This document shows positions 40,037 to 49,812 of a stretch of DNA of 64,000 nt, one piece after another (position 1 is the first letter of the stretch; each line of letters opens with the position of its first letter). The stretch is from SLSG01 sp964477035 (lineage in GTDB: Bacteria; Bacteroidota; Bacteroidia; Bacteroidales; UBA7960). Location: the NCBI GenBank assembly GCA_964477035.1, contig CAYZCW010000005.1, positions 162,046 to 226,045 on the forward strand, written 5' to 3'. Under the pieces are notes generated by a model. It ran no database searches and had not been told where the DNA came from. It saw nothing but the letters and a program-made list of their open reading frames with translations. The position numbers were made by a program, and so were the translations under genes.

Positions 40037-42468
40037 GAATCACCATCCTGGCATGGCGGAATGTGTGGAGGCATCCGGTGCGCAGCGCCCTGGTGGTGCT
40101 GGCGGTGACGGCCGGCCTCACCGGCGGCTTGTTTGCTGTGGCATTCGCCAGGGGCTTCGTCACCCAGTTGGTGTCGCACGCCATCGACACCGAGAATGCC
40201 CAGCTGACGGTCGCCGCCGCTCCGATTGCCACCTCCCCGGAGCGTGACGGCCGGGACGCCGCCGAACCCCTAAGCACCGGCACTGCCGCCCGGTCCCTCA
40301 TTCCCCGCGCCGACAGTTTGGCGGCGGAGCTGCTGCGCCTCGACGGCATCTCCCACGCCGCCCCGCGCACCACCGTGCAGGGGGTGCTGGCCTCGGCCCA
40401 CGGCTCCACGGGCATCCTGCTGCACGGCATCGACCCGGAGGCGCAACAAGGGATATCCTCCCTGCATGACCACATCCTGGAGGGCGACGGCACCTACTTC
40501 GGCGACGGCACCTCCAGCCCCATCGTGGTGGGCAGCCGCCTGGCGCAGGAACTGCAGCTCAGGCCGGGCGACCGCCTCGTAGCCACCTTTCCGGACGTGG
40601 AAGGGGAGGTGGTCAGCACCCTCTTCCGGGTCGGCGGCATCTTTACCTATGAGAACAGCTCCTACGAACGCCGCCATGCCTTCGTGCTGCGCGATGAGCT
40701 GGCCTCCTGGGCCGGCATCCCGCCGGGGGCGGCCCACGAGATCGGACTGCGGCTCGACGGCGGGCTGCCTGCTGCGGGGCCCATGAAGGAGGCGCTGGCG
40801 GCCCGCTTTCCGGACCTGGCGGCCGCCACCTGGATGGACCTGCGGCCCGAGATGGCTTTTTTCTTTCGGTACGTCGGACTGCTTAACAGCTTGATTCTGG
40901 GCGTCATCCTGCTGGCCCTGGCCCTGGTGGTGGTCAACACCATGCTCACGGTGGTGAACGAACGCCGCCCCGAGCTGGGGATGCTGCGCGCCCTGGGCAT
41001 GAAGGGTCCGCTGGTGGTCCGCATGATGGTGATGGAGACGCTCTTTTTGCTGCTGACAGGCGCTGCCCTCAGCCTCCTACTCAGCTGGCTTCTCGTCGGA
41101 TGGGCCGGACGGCAGGGCATCGACCTTTCGGGCTTCGTCAAGGAGTATACGAGTCCGACGAGGGACTACCAAAGCACGATCACCACGGTGACCCGCGTCT
41201 ACCCGGTGCTGAATTTGGTGGAGTTCATCAGGCTGGTGGCCTTGGTGCTGGCCGCCGGGCTGCTGGCGGCCTGGCTGCCGGCCCGGCAGGCACTCCGGAT
41301 CCCGCCTGCGGCGGTCGCGACACTGTGCCTGCTGTTGCTTGCAGCACCGCTCCGGGCGCAGGAGACGCCCCCGCCCTCCCCCCGACTGCTGTTCTCCGGG
41401 CAGGCCGACGCCCTGGCCCTCTGGGCGCGGGAGGACCTGTCGCCCAACAATACCACGGTCCGCAAGGGTCTCCTGAACCTGGGCGTCCGCTACCGCCTGT
41501 CGGCCCGTTGGTCTGTGCATGCCGCCCTGCACAGCCACCTGCTGGGCGGGGCCTGGCTGGAAGACTATCCCGGCAACTCCTTCCTGAAGTTCAACCGCTT
41601 CGACTGGCTGCAGGCCGACCATACCTGGGCCGACGACACCTCCCTGCTGGCCTGGTCACGCCTCGACCGGGCCCATATCGACTATGCGGGGGACCGCCTG
41701 AGCCTGCGCCTGGGGCGGCAGGTGATCTCCTGGGGACAGACGCTTCTCTGGAGCCCGTCCGACCTCTTCAACACCTACTCTCTGATCGACATCGACCGCC
41801 CGGTAAGGCAGGGCAGCGATGCGCTGCGCCTGTCGTGGTTCGCCACGCCCGGCACGCTGGTGGAGGTGGCCGGCCGCCTGAATGCCTACGACGAGCTCAC
41901 GGCCGCCGCCCTGCTGCGGTTTTACCTGAGCGGCATGGACGTGCAGCTGCAGACGGGCCTGGTGGACGGCGACGGCTGGATGGTGGGCGGCGGCCTGTCG
42001 GCCGGGTCCGGCGCATGGGGCCTGCGGTCGGAATGGGCCTGGCATTTTCCCCTCCGGCGGCAAGCGGACTTTAAACCCATGCTGGTGGCGGTGGCCGGGG
42101 TGGACCGCATCTTTTCCAACGAGCTGGCGCTGCAGGCCGAGCTGCTGTACAACCAGCTGCATTATGACAGGGAATTCGTGGGTCCCCTGACGCGGCTGTA
42201 CCGGGTGTCGACCTCGGCACGCCACCTCTCGCACAGCCGATGGAGCCTGTCGGCCAATGCGTCCTATCCGCTCACGCCCCGCCTGCGCTTGCTGCTCATG
42301 ACGGCCGGTTTTGCAGACGACCGCATGCTGCTGCTGTCCCCGTCCGTCCGCTGGAAGCCCTGGCAGAACACCGAGCTGTCGCTGGCCATGCAATGGCTGG
42401 GCTTTGAATACCAGGGCCAACGGCAGGAAATAAGCACGGCCATGCTGCAGCTCACCCGCAGCTTCTGA
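40033..42468 (+). CDS. FtsX permease–outer-membrane beta-barrel fusion with internal signal peptide
   Basis: An 811-residue fusion. Residues ~1-420 are a second FtsX-type permease (VVNTMLTVVNERRPELGMLRALGMKGP near 305-330, last helix ending LPARQALRIPP). Directly after comes PPAAVATLCLLLLAAPLRAQE (residues 424-444): a hydrophobic stretch with an Ala-x-Ala-like cleavage site, as in a signal peptide. Residues ~445-811 form an outer-membrane barrel (alternating aromatic strands, e.g. LSLRLGRQVISWGQTLLW, ending in Phe at LTRSF, the BAM-signal residue). No internal Met precedes the barrel, so it must be made from the fused chain and released by signal peptidase. ATG at 40033 overlaps the upstream stop. 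Confidence 0.88.
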   Translation: MRITILAWRNVWRHPVRSALVVLAVTAGLTGGLFAVAFARGFVTQLVSHAIDTENAQLTVAAAPIATSPERDGRDAAEPLSTGTAARSLIPRADSLAAELLRLDGISHAAPRTTVQGVLASAHGSTGILLHGIDPEAQQGISSLHDHILEGDGTYFGDGTSSPIVVGSRLAQELQLRPGDRLVATFPDVEGEVVSTLFRVGGIFTYENSSYERRHAFVLRDELASWAGIPPGAAHEIGLRLDGGLPAAGPMKEALAARFPDLAAATWMDLRPEMAFFFRYVGLLNSLILGVILLALALVVVNTMLTVVNERRPELGMLRALGMKGPLVVRMMVMETLFLLLTGAALSLLLSWLLVGWAGRQGIDLSGFVKEYTSPTRDYQSTITTVTRVYPVLNLVEFIRLVALVLAAGLLAAWLPARQALRIPPAAVATLCLLLLAAPLRAQETPPPSPRLLFSGQADALALWAREDLSPNNTTVRKGLLNLGVRYRLSARWSVHAALHSHLLGGAWLEDYPGNSFLKFNRFDWLQADHTWADDTSLLAWSRLDRAHIDYAGDRLSLRLGRQVISWGQTLLWSPSDLFNTYSLIDIDRPVRQGSDALRLSWFATPGTLVEVAGRLNAYDELTAAALLRFYLSGMDVQLQTGLVDGDGWMVGGGLSAGSGAWGLRSEWAWHFPLRRQADFKPMLVAVAGVDRIFSNELALQAELLYNQLHYDREFVGPLTRLYRVSTSARHLSHSRWSLSANASYPLTPRLRLLLMTAGFADDRMLLLSPSVRWKPWQNTELSLAMQWLGFEYQGQRQEISTAMLQLTRSF

Positions 42469-42735
42469 CGCCCGCCGGCATACCAGGCTCTCGGACTCCT
42501 GAGCCGGCCATGCCCCGGATCCGGTCTGACCCCCGCCCCCGGAAACCGCACCTTCCCGGTAAAGGAATGAAATTTTCCTGCCACATAGCTAAATATATCG
42601 GCAGGGTTCCTCGTTGTATGAGAAAATACACTAACTTTCGGCCGGATTTGCCGGGGGCTTGTGCCGTCAAACCGGGAAACCGGGCGGACGTTCCTGCGGA
42701 ACCATCCGACGAATAAACACTAAAACGACAAAACG
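42469..42735 (+). other. 267-bp intergenic region with one word copy
   Basis: No gene seen. It contains a near-consensus -7 box TAACTTTC (42632-42639) and a 13/14 match to the CCATCCGACGAAAA word (42703-42716, AA to TA change) 20 bp before the next ATG. Confidence 0.5.
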
Positions 42736-43827
42736 ATGAGAACAAAACTTTTTTCAGCCGCCCTGTTGCTGGCCGCCCTGTCCGTCGTGATGGCTGGCTG
42801 CGAACTGCTTGGCACCAAGGATCTTTCGGCCGATGACGCCAAGATGGAGCTTCGTGCCGCCGGAGACGACATCAACTACAACCTCGGCGTGATGATGGCC
42901 CATCCGCCCATGGTGGCCCTGACCATGCTGAGCGAACTGACCGGCCTCGAGATCGAACTCAAATCGGATGCCCCCCCCGCCCCCAGGCGCTCCCTGCTGG
43001 AGAAGCTGACGGTGCAGCCGCAGAAATTGCCCATGCCCGGTCTGAAGCAGGTGACGCGCATTTTGCAGTCCCCGCAGGCAGGCTCGGAGAAAGGCCTGCA
43101 GCAGACGGAGACCGGGATCTACATCTACAACTTTAACACGGGCCTGTTCGACAGGACCAGCCCGTCCGTGTCTTACATAGAGTACCGCTTCCCGGCCGAT
43201 GATGTGGCCTATAACGCCCGGGAACGAAATTGCATCCTGCGCATCGAGAACCTGGAGATTGCCGGAGTGTACGATCCGGTATACGACGAATACGAGGAGA
43301 TCCCCGTGCGCTTCGACGCCTGGATGACCATCGACGGGGACGAGGTGATGGACATGACCTACCGGGTCACCCTCAACAACAACGACCTGCCCACCTCCGT
43401 GGCGGTGCAGATGAACATGGATCCCTATTCCCTCAACCTGAACTACAGCGGCAGCAGCCGCAATTACAGCCTGGTGACGTCCTTTAAGAACGGGGGCACC
43501 ACCCTGCTGGCTACCGATCTGGACATCCGCTACGATGCGTCCCAGGAAGAGGTGGAGAAGCTGGACGGCTCCGTGAAGGCCGATCCGCTGGAGTTCAAGG
43601 GCAGCATCAACACCCTGGCCATGGAGGATTGCATGGACATTGACTGCATGAATGATAACATCGATGTGGACGTGATGCAGACCGAGCTAAACAAGCGCAT
43701 CGGCACCCTGGAGTTCCGCATGTACATGGACCCCTACTGGGAGGAGGAATATGCTGAGCTGGCCATCGTGTATAAGGACGGCTCCTATGAGTTCCTCTTT
43801 GAGGTGTTTGAAGACATGGGACTCTGA
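42736..43827 (+). CDS. Hypothetical lipoprotein
   Basis: A 363-residue protein with a lipoprotein signal (hydrophobic stretch ending VVMAGCELL; lipobox Cys about residue 22). The mature part has no recognised domain; it is acidic and beta-rich, with short Asp/Asn-rich segments near 290-325 (MEDCMDIDCMNDNIDVDV, two Cys). It follows the exporter operon by 267 bp, and a promoter-like box in the gap suggests separate transcription. It may be a client or partner of the LolA-like/FtsX system; that is inference from position only. Confidence 0.7.
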   Translation: MRTKLFSAALLLAALSVVMAGCELLGTKDLSADDAKMELRAAGDDINYNLGVMMAHPPMVALTMLSELTGLEIELKSDAPPAPRRSLLEKLTVQPQKLPMPGLKQVTRILQSPQAGSEKGLQQTETGIYIYNFNTGLFDRTSPSVSYIEYRFPADDVAYNARERNCILRIENLEIAGVYDPVYDEYEEIPVRFDAWMTIDGDEVMDMTYRVTLNNNDLPTSVAVQMNMDPYSLNLNYSGSSRNYSLVTSFKNGGTTLLATDLDIRYDASQEEVEKLDGSVKADPLEFKGSINTLAMEDCMDIDCMNDNIDVDVMQTELNKRIGTLEFRMYMDPYWEEEYAELAIVYKDGSYEFLFEVFEDMGL

Positions 43828-43883
43828 ACCTGAAACGGTTTGGTGCGCGGGGCCCTGCGGCCCTGCCGCCTGAAAGAACCCGG

Positions 43884-43920
43884 CACCCGGGAGCGGCTTT
43901 CCGCCCCCGGGTGTTTTATT
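43884..43920 (+). terminator. Rho-independent terminator after lipoprotein gene
   Basis: CACCCGGGAGCGG (43884-43896), loop CTTT, CCGCCCCCGGGTG (43901-43913), one mismatch, then TTTTATT (43914-43920). The T-run overlaps the hybrid kinase stop codon on the minus strand, so it may act on both convergent transcripts. Confidence 0.8.
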
Positions 43921-46372
43921 GGGGAAGGTGGCGGGCGACCACTTCCAGCAGGGCCTGTGCCCGGAAGGGCTTGGAAAGGTAGTCGGTGCAGCCGGCCTGA
44001 AGGGCCAGTTGCCTGTCGCCTTGCATGGCATGGGCCGTCAGGGCGATGATGGGGATGGTCTTGTTGAAGATGCGGATCACCCGGGTGGCCTCCAGCCCGT
44101 CCATCACCGGCATCTTGACATCCATCAGCACCAGGGCGGTGTCGGGATTTTCTTCCAGGACCCTGACGGTGTCCTTGCCGTTGGTGGTGTGTATCAGGGT
44201 GTAGCCCGCCGGCTCCAGCAGGGTCTCCAGGAGCTGGTAGTTGGCCGGGTCGTCTTCGGCCACCAGGAGGGTAGCCCCCGCGGGGGGACGTCCGGCCGGT
44301 TCCATGGGGGACTGGTATTGCCCGCCGGGCTTGTCCGCCGGGATATAGGGGATGGAGAAATAAAAGGTGCTGCCCTGGCCGGGAACGGACTCCAGCCAGA
44401 TCGATCCGTTCAGGGCCCTTACGTAGCCTTTGGCAATGGCCAGGCCCAGGCCCGAGCCTTCACCCGGGCGGGAATAGCTGAGGTCGGCATGCACGAAACG
44501 TTCGAAGATGGCCTCATGCCGGTGGGCCGGGATGCCGATGCCCGTATCGCGGACATAGAACACCAGCTCGTCTCCCCGGCGTTCGTTGCCGTAGCGCACC
44601 TCCCCCTTTTCGGTGAACTTGATGGCGTTGCCCAGCAGGTTGCTCAGGGTGCCCCCGAGTATGTGGTGGTCGGTCATGGCCAGCGCCTCACCGCCCTGGA
44701 GGTGGTGCTCCAGCACAAGATGCAAGCCTTTTTTTTCCGCCTCGAGACTGAAAAAGTCACGCAGGGACCTCAGGGTCTCTTCCGTGTTCACGGACTCCAT
44801 GCGGGCCTCTACCTGGCCGGAGTCGATCCGCGACACCTCGATCAGGTCGTTCACGGTATTGAGCAGGCGCCGGGCGCTGCTGTCAATGATCCCGAAGAAG
44901 TGGTCCTGTTGGTCCTTTTCAAAGGTCTTGACCTTTACCAGCTCCAAAAAGCCCAGGATGCCGTTCAGGGGGGTGCGGATCTCATGGCTGACATTGGCCA
45001 GGAAGGCCGTTTTCAGCCTGTCGCTTTCCTCGGCCTTTTCCTTGGCCTGCTTCAGCTCTTCGATGAGGCCGATGCGCTCGGTCATCTTCCACACATTGTG
45101 CATCAGAAGGGTCAGTTGCCGGCAGTCGGTCTCATGGTAGTCGGAGGACTTGTTGGCTACCCCGACCACAGCCACGATGCGGCCGTCGATGATCACCGGC
45201 ACGGTGAGGAAGTTCTTCAGGGCGACATGCCCTTCGGGGACACCCTTTTTCCAGGGGTTGTCGCCTTCGTAATCGTTGATGATGATGGGCCTGCGCTGAC
45301 GCACGGCCTCTCCCCAGCAGCCTGTGGACTCCAGCTTGTAAACGGTATGGGGGTTCATGACCCGGCATTCGTCCATCACCTCCTCCGACCAGGTGTTCAG
45401 GACGAACTGCTGGCTGTCTTCGTAATAGTAATAGATGTAGCCGATCTTGCTGTGGGTGAGCTGTATGGCTTCTTTCAGGGCGTAGTCGAGCAGCTCCTGG
45501 GTGGACTGGGTTGTGAGCTGGGAGATGCGCACCAGGCTCTCAAGCCGTTCGTTGTGAAAGAGCACCTGCTGCTTCTGCTCCAGCAGCTTGCGCTCGCTGC
45601 GCTCGGCCTGCTCCTTGGCCCGCAGAAGCTCCTGTTCCGCCTTTTTGCGCTCTGAGATGTCGCGGATGGTCATGCTGGAACGTGGCTCCCCCTGGCTGTT
45701 GATAAAGAGGGCCGAAGATACTTCCACGGGAATGCGGGTGCCATCCCCGCGGATGAAGGTCAGCTCTCCCCTGACCTTGCCGTGCTTTGCGCGCTCCTGC
45801 AGAAGGGGTTCCAGCCGGGGGTCGTCCGTGTCGAGGATGCCTGCACGCCCTTTGCGGCAGATCTCCTCCTCGCTCATGCCCAGGATGTCGCAGGCGGCGT
45901 GGTTGGCGGCCAGGATGCGGCCGTCGGGGCTGGTCAGCAGGATGCCGTCCAGGCTGTTGTCCAGCAGCATCCGGGACATCTCCTCGCTTTGCCACTGGTC
46001 CCGGATCTCCCGCTCCCGGGTGGTGTCGAACAGCACCACGTGGCAGAATCCCTTCTCCGTGGAGTAGGCGTGGATCTTATACCAGCGGCGCAAAATGTCG
46101 CTGAAGAGCTCAAACACCTCGCTTTTGCCGGTTTTGGCCACCTCCCCATAGGTGCCGATCCAGTCATAGGCAGATTCTTTCACCTGAGGAACCGCTTCCG
46201 TGACCCGCTTGCCCAGAATGTCCTTTTTCCTGAGGCCGGTGATGTCCTCGAAGCCGCTGTTCAGCTCCCTGTAGATATAGTCCGTGGGATTTTGTCGCCC
46301 ATCATATACGATTTCCAGAAGTGCGTACCCAAAGGGTGCATTTCGGAAGGAGGTCGGGTAGTCGATGGTCAT
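43916..46372 (-). CDS. Soluble hybrid histidine kinase (PAS-PAS-GAF-HisKA-HATPase-REC)
   Basis: An 818-residue sensor kinase without membrane segments. Order: PAS (~5-115, YRELNSGFEDITGLRKKDILGK), second PAS (~125-245, NHAACDILGMSEEEI), coiled coil, GAF (~295-435, TQSTQELLDYALKEAI...CWGEAVRQRRPIIINDY), HisKA with the phospho-His in NVSHEIRTPLNG, HATPase (ARMES ... GNAIKFTE, DTGIGI, GSGLGLAIAKG) and a C-terminal receiver with Asp in LVLMDVKMPVMDG. Start at ATG 46372 (MTIDYP) is preferred to upstream in-frame codons; it gives an immediate PAS domain. No partner regulator gene adjacent. Cytoplasmic sensing of an unknown signal. Confidence 0.92.
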   Translation of the reverse strand: MTIDYPTSFRNAPFGYALLEIVYDGRQNPTDYIYRELNSGFEDITGLRKKDILGKRVTEAVPQVKESAYDWIGTYGEVAKTGKSEVFELFSDILRRWYKIHAYSTEKGFCHVVLFDTTREREIRDQWQSEEMSRMLLDNSLDGILLTSPDGRILAANHAACDILGMSEEEICRKGRAGILDTDDPRLEPLLQERAKHGKVRGELTFIRGDGTRIPVEVSSALFINSQGEPRSSMTIRDISERKKAEQELLRAKEQAERSERKLLEQKQQVLFHNERLESLVRISQLTTQSTQELLDYALKEAIQLTHSKIGYIYYYYEDSQQFVLNTWSEEVMDECRVMNPHTVYKLESTGCWGEAVRQRRPIIINDYEGDNPWKKGVPEGHVALKNFLTVPVIIDGRIVAVVGVANKSSDYHETDCRQLTLLMHNVWKMTERIGLIEELKQAKEKAEESDRLKTAFLANVSHEIRTPLNGILGFLELVKVKTFEKDQQDHFFGIIDSSARRLLNTVNDLIEVSRIDSGQVEARMESVNTEETLRSLRDFFSLEAEKKGLHLVLEHHLQGGEALAMTDHHILGGTLSNLLGNAIKFTEKGEVRYGNERRGDELVFYVRDTGIGIPAHRHEAIFERFVHADLSYSRPGEGSGLGLAIAKGYVRALNGSIWLESVPGQGSTFYFSIPYIPADKPGGQYQSPMEPAGRPPAGATLLVAEDDPANYQLLETLLEPAGYTLIHTTNGKDTVRVLEENPDTALVLMDVKMPVMDGLEATRVIRIFNKTIPIIALTAHAMQGDRQLALQAGCTDYLSKPFRAQALLEVVARHLPQ

Positions 46373-46531
46373 GGCGGAAGGGGATGAGCAATGGGATGGT
46401 CCTGGTTGATGCGGTCGAATGGAACGGGAACATCTGTGACTGTTCATACAAACGTATGAAATAAGCGACAAAGATCAAAGTGAATTTATGTAGCATTGTT
46501 CTATGTTTTTATGATGAATGCGGACAAGGGG

Positions 46532-46572
46532 GGCTTTCCGCTCCCGGGTGTTTTATTGGGGGAGGTGGCGGG
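46532..46572 (-). repeat. Duplicated tail of the hybrid kinase gene
   Basis: This 41-bp stretch is 39/41 identical to 43895-43935, which spans the kinase's last codons (…RHLPQ, stop) and its terminator. It lies 160 bp upstream of the kinase start, suggesting loss of a tandem kinase copy. The rest of 46373-46930 has no gene; a short stem GCCGAAACGGC with T-run (46652-46667) and a GGCGC/GCGCC stem (46681-46701) are present. Confidence 0.75.
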
Positions 46573-46930
46573 GAGCCCCGATGCCCGGTGGCTTGTGGTA
46601 CAAGGCAAGCCAATGGCGGTACAATAATGACAAACGATAAACGGATTGATTGCCGAAACGGCTTTTTGCGTACATTAGAGGGCGCGAATTTTTTTTGCGC
46701 CTGCTTTTAAGTGTAATTAATACACACATTTTGTTTGGGTTGGTTTACACCTTGGTTGGGTGTTAGTCCGCGGGCAGAAAGAGGGTGCTACGGCCCCTCT
46801 TTCCCCGGCCGCGGCACAAAATTCCGGAGGCCGCCGGACCTGTCCGAGGAAACCCGGAATCCGCCCCCCAAAACGACCCCGTACACGTCCCTGTTTCGTT
46901 TCTTCACGTATCACCCATAAACCCTCACCC

Positions 46931-49630
46931 ATGAACCCCAAGCATTTTTTCCACGCATGCCTGGTCCTGGCCCTGCTGGCCATGGCAGGCTGCAACCAGT
47001 CACAGCAACCGGTGCACGAATCCGGCGAAAACAACCTGGCCGTGGTGGCTTTCGCCTCCAACTCCTTCCGGCCGGACGCGCCCATCACCTTCCTCAACGA
47101 CGGGCTGGAACCCACCGATACGGGACCGCTGCCTGCCTGGCGCTGGGGCCGTGGCGACAACCGCCCCCTCTGGGTTCAGTACGTCTGGGAACAGCCCGTA
47201 ACGACCGCCGAGGTGCGGCTTTTCTGGTGGGACCACGAGGAATCCACCGAGCTGCCTTCGTCTTACCGCATCCTCTACCTGGACGGGGACGAATACCGGG
47301 AGGTGCAGAACCCCCGGGGACTGGCCCTCGAAAGCGGGGCGTTTAACACAACGACCTTTGACCCGGTGACCACCACCAGCCTGCGGGTCGAGGCGACCGA
47401 TCCGGGACGCTTCCCGGTGACCCTGCTGGAGTGGGCCGTCATCCAGAGCCCCGACAGCCCCAACCACCCGCCCCGCATCCTCGCAGGGATAGACCGCGAC
47501 GTGATGCTCGACGGGGAGACCTACCTCATGGGCCAGGCCTATTCAGTCACCCCCCTGAAGCGCCTGAGGTGGTCGGTCGAATCGGGCCCGGGCAAGGTGC
47601 GCTTCGCCGACCGCGACGCCGCCGAGACCACGGCCAGCTTTTCCAGGCCGGGCGACTATGTGCTGACGCTGACCGGCACCGAGGCCCGCGGGCTGGAGTC
47701 CGCCACCTCCCTGCTGGTGCATGTGCATGTGCCCCCCCAGGAGGAGCCGCTCGGCATGGTCTATACCAAGAACTTCACCATCGACAATCCCCTGTGGAAC
47801 GACCGGGCCAAAGCCCTGATCACCGAGTGGATCCCCTGGTGCATCGACCAGATCGAGAACCGGGACGGCACGGTGCCGACCGGCGGCCTCGACAATTTCA
47901 TCGAGGCGGCCAAGGCCCTCAGGGGCGAGCCGCACGAACGTCACAAGGGCTATGTGTTCTCCAATGCCTGGGTGCACCAGACCATCGAGGCCATGTCGAT
48001 CGCCCTGATGATCGACCCCCGGGGCGATGAGGAGATCATCGCCGCCCAGAACAAGATGCGTGACGCCATCGAGCGCTGGATCCCCATCATCCTGGACGCC
48101 CAGCACCCGGACGGCTACCTGCACACGGCCTTCACCCTGAGGGATACCGACCGCTGGGAGAACCGCTGGGAGGCGCGCAACAGGCCGGCCCACGAAGGCT
48201 ATGTGGCGGGCTACTTCCTGGAGTCGGCCATCAACCACCACACCCTGACCGAAGGGCGTGACCTGCGCCTTTACAATGCCGCCAAGAAGCTGGCCGACTG
48301 CTGGGACGAAAACATCGGTCCCGAGCCGGGCAAGATCGAGTGGTGGGACGAGCACCAGGGCATGGAGATGGCGCTGGTGCGCTTCGGACGCTTCGTGAAC
48401 GACATGGAGGGCGACGGGGCGGGCGACCGCTACATCAACCTGGCGAAGTTCCTGTTGGACTGCCGCGGCGGGGGCAACGAATACAGCCAGAGCCACCTGC
48501 CCGTACAGAAGCAGTACGAGGCAGTGGGCCATGCCGTACGGGCCACCTACAACTACGCCGCCATGGCCGACGTGGCGATGGAGACCATGGACACCGACTA
48601 CCAGAGCGCCACCATGGCCCTGTGGAACAACCTGGTGAACAAGAAGTACTACCTGACCGGCGGCATCGGCAGCGGGGAGACCTCCGAAGGCTTCGGGGAG
48701 AACTACTCCCTGCGCAACAACGCTTACTGCGAGTCTTGCTCCAGCTGCGGGCTGATGTTCTGGCAGCAGAAGATGAACATGGCCTACCACGATGCCAAGT
48801 ATGCCGACCTTTACGAGGAGACCATGTACAACGCCCTGCTGGGGTCGATCGACCTGGAGGGGGAGAACTTTTATTACACCAATCCCCTGGCCAGCTGGCA
48901 GGACCGCTACCCGTGGCACAACTGCCCCTGCTGTGTGGGCAACATCCCGCGCACCCTGCTCATGCTGCCCTCCTGGGTCTACCTGAAGGGAGACGAGGCC
49001 ATCTACATGAACCTGTTCATCGGCAGCACGATCAAGGTGGAGGACGTGGCCGGCACCGACGTGGTGATGGTGCAGGAGACCGACTACCCCTGGAGCGGGG
49101 AGGTGGCCCTGACGGTCCGCCCCGATGCCCCGGCCGACTTTGCCCTGTATGTGCGCCTGCCCGACCGGCAGACCAGCCGGCTGTATGACATGACGCCCCC
49201 GGTGAGCGGGGTGCTTTCACTCACGCTGAACGGCGAGCCCGTCACGCCCGAGGTGGCGAACGGCTACGCGGTGATCCGCCGCACCTGGCAGCCGGGCGAC
49301 CGGGTGGAGTTGGAGCTGCCGATGGACCTGCAGGTGGTGACGGCCGACGAACGCATTGAGGCCAACCGCGGCCGCAAGGCCCTGAGGGCGGGTCCGCTGG
49401 TATACAACTTTGAGGACGTGGACAATGCCGACATCGAGGCGTCCCTGGGCGATGGCCCCTTCGCGCTGCGCTGGCGCGAGGACCTGCTGCACGGGGTCAT
49501 GACCGTGGAAGGAACCTGGGCCGACGGCAGCCCCCTGCTGGCCATTCCCCATTACGCACGACACAACCGCTTCGATCCGGCGCCCGATGGCGACCGCACG
49601 ATCCGCTCGCAGGTGTGGGTAAAAGAATGA
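46931..49630 (+). CDS. GH127-like beta-L-arabinofuranosidase lipoprotein
   Basis: An 899-residue lipoprotein (signal ending LLAMAGC, Cys about residue 20) with an N-terminal domain of unknown type (~30-270, including a beta-sandwich-like region) and a glycoside hydrolase 127-type (alpha/alpha)6 barrel from about 280. The zinc/catalytic set of GH127 is visible: Glu601 and Cys603 in YCESCSSCG, and Cys667-Cys668 in CPCCVGNIPR, equivalent to the Glu-x-Cys and Cys-Cys of the characterised Bifidobacterium enzyme. Probably hydrolyses terminal L-arabinofuranose from plant or algal glycans at the cell surface. ATG at 46931 gives the lipoprotein signal. No SusC/D genes adjacent. Confidence 0.88.
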   Translation: MNPKHFFHACLVLALLAMAGCNQSQQPVHESGENNLAVVAFASNSFRPDAPITFLNDGLEPTDTGPLPAWRWGRGDNRPLWVQYVWEQPVTTAEVRLFWWDHEESTELPSSYRILYLDGDEYREVQNPRGLALESGAFNTTTFDPVTTTSLRVEATDPGRFPVTLLEWAVIQSPDSPNHPPRILAGIDRDVMLDGETYLMGQAYSVTPLKRLRWSVESGPGKVRFADRDAAETTASFSRPGDYVLTLTGTEARGLESATSLLVHVHVPPQEEPLGMVYTKNFTIDNPLWNDRAKALITEWIPWCIDQIENRDGTVPTGGLDNFIEAAKALRGEPHERHKGYVFSNAWVHQTIEAMSIALMIDPRGDEEIIAAQNKMRDAIERWIPIILDAQHPDGYLHTAFTLRDTDRWENRWEARNRPAHEGYVAGYFLESAINHHTLTEGRDLRLYNAAKKLADCWDENIGPEPGKIEWWDEHQGMEMALVRFGRFVNDMEGDGAGDRYINLAKFLLDCRGGGNEYSQSHLPVQKQYEAVGHAVRATYNYAAMADVAMETMDTDYQSATMALWNNLVNKKYYLTGGIGSGETSEGFGENYSLRNNAYCESCSSCGLMFWQQKMNMAYHDAKYADLYEETMYNALLGSIDLEGENFYYTNPLASWQDRYPWHNCPCCVGNIPRTLLMLPSWVYLKGDEAIYMNLFIGSTIKVEDVAGTDVVMVQETDYPWSGEVALTVRPDAPADFALYVRLPDRQTSRLYDMTPPVSGVLSLTLNGEPVTPEVANGYAVIRRTWQPGDRVELELPMDLQVVTADERIEANRGRKALRAGPLVYNFEDVDNADIEASLGDGPFALRWREDLLHGVMTVEGTWADGSPLLAIPHYARHNRFDPAPDGDRTIRSQVWVKE

Positions 49631-49798
49631 TTCGGGCAGCTCAGGCCGGCAGCGACCGCATCATGAAGCGCTGACCGGCCTCGTCCGGCGAGACAAAACG
49701 AAGAGAACGGCCAGCAACAGACCCAGGCCGCAAATGGCCCTTGCAGGAAACGGACAATCTTGCTAACTTGCAGACCTGTTTTTGCCGTATCCTTCATT

Positions 49799-49812
49799 TT
49801 TTCGTCGGATGG
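49799..49812 (-). repeat. CCATCCGACGAAAA word at a start codon
   Basis: Exact 14-mer on the minus strand; its plus-strand ATG is the putative start of the next CDS (49809), as at 31669. Confidence 0.9.

Noticed and set aside
43919..45655. 578-codon plus-strand frame opposite the hybrid kinase
   Set aside because: The kinase motifs (His-kinase, HATPase, receiver) are on the minus strand; this frame is a shadow.
47543..48919. 458-codon minus-strand frame opposite the GH127 gene
   Set aside because: GH127 active-site motifs lie on the plus strand; the minus frame has no domain.
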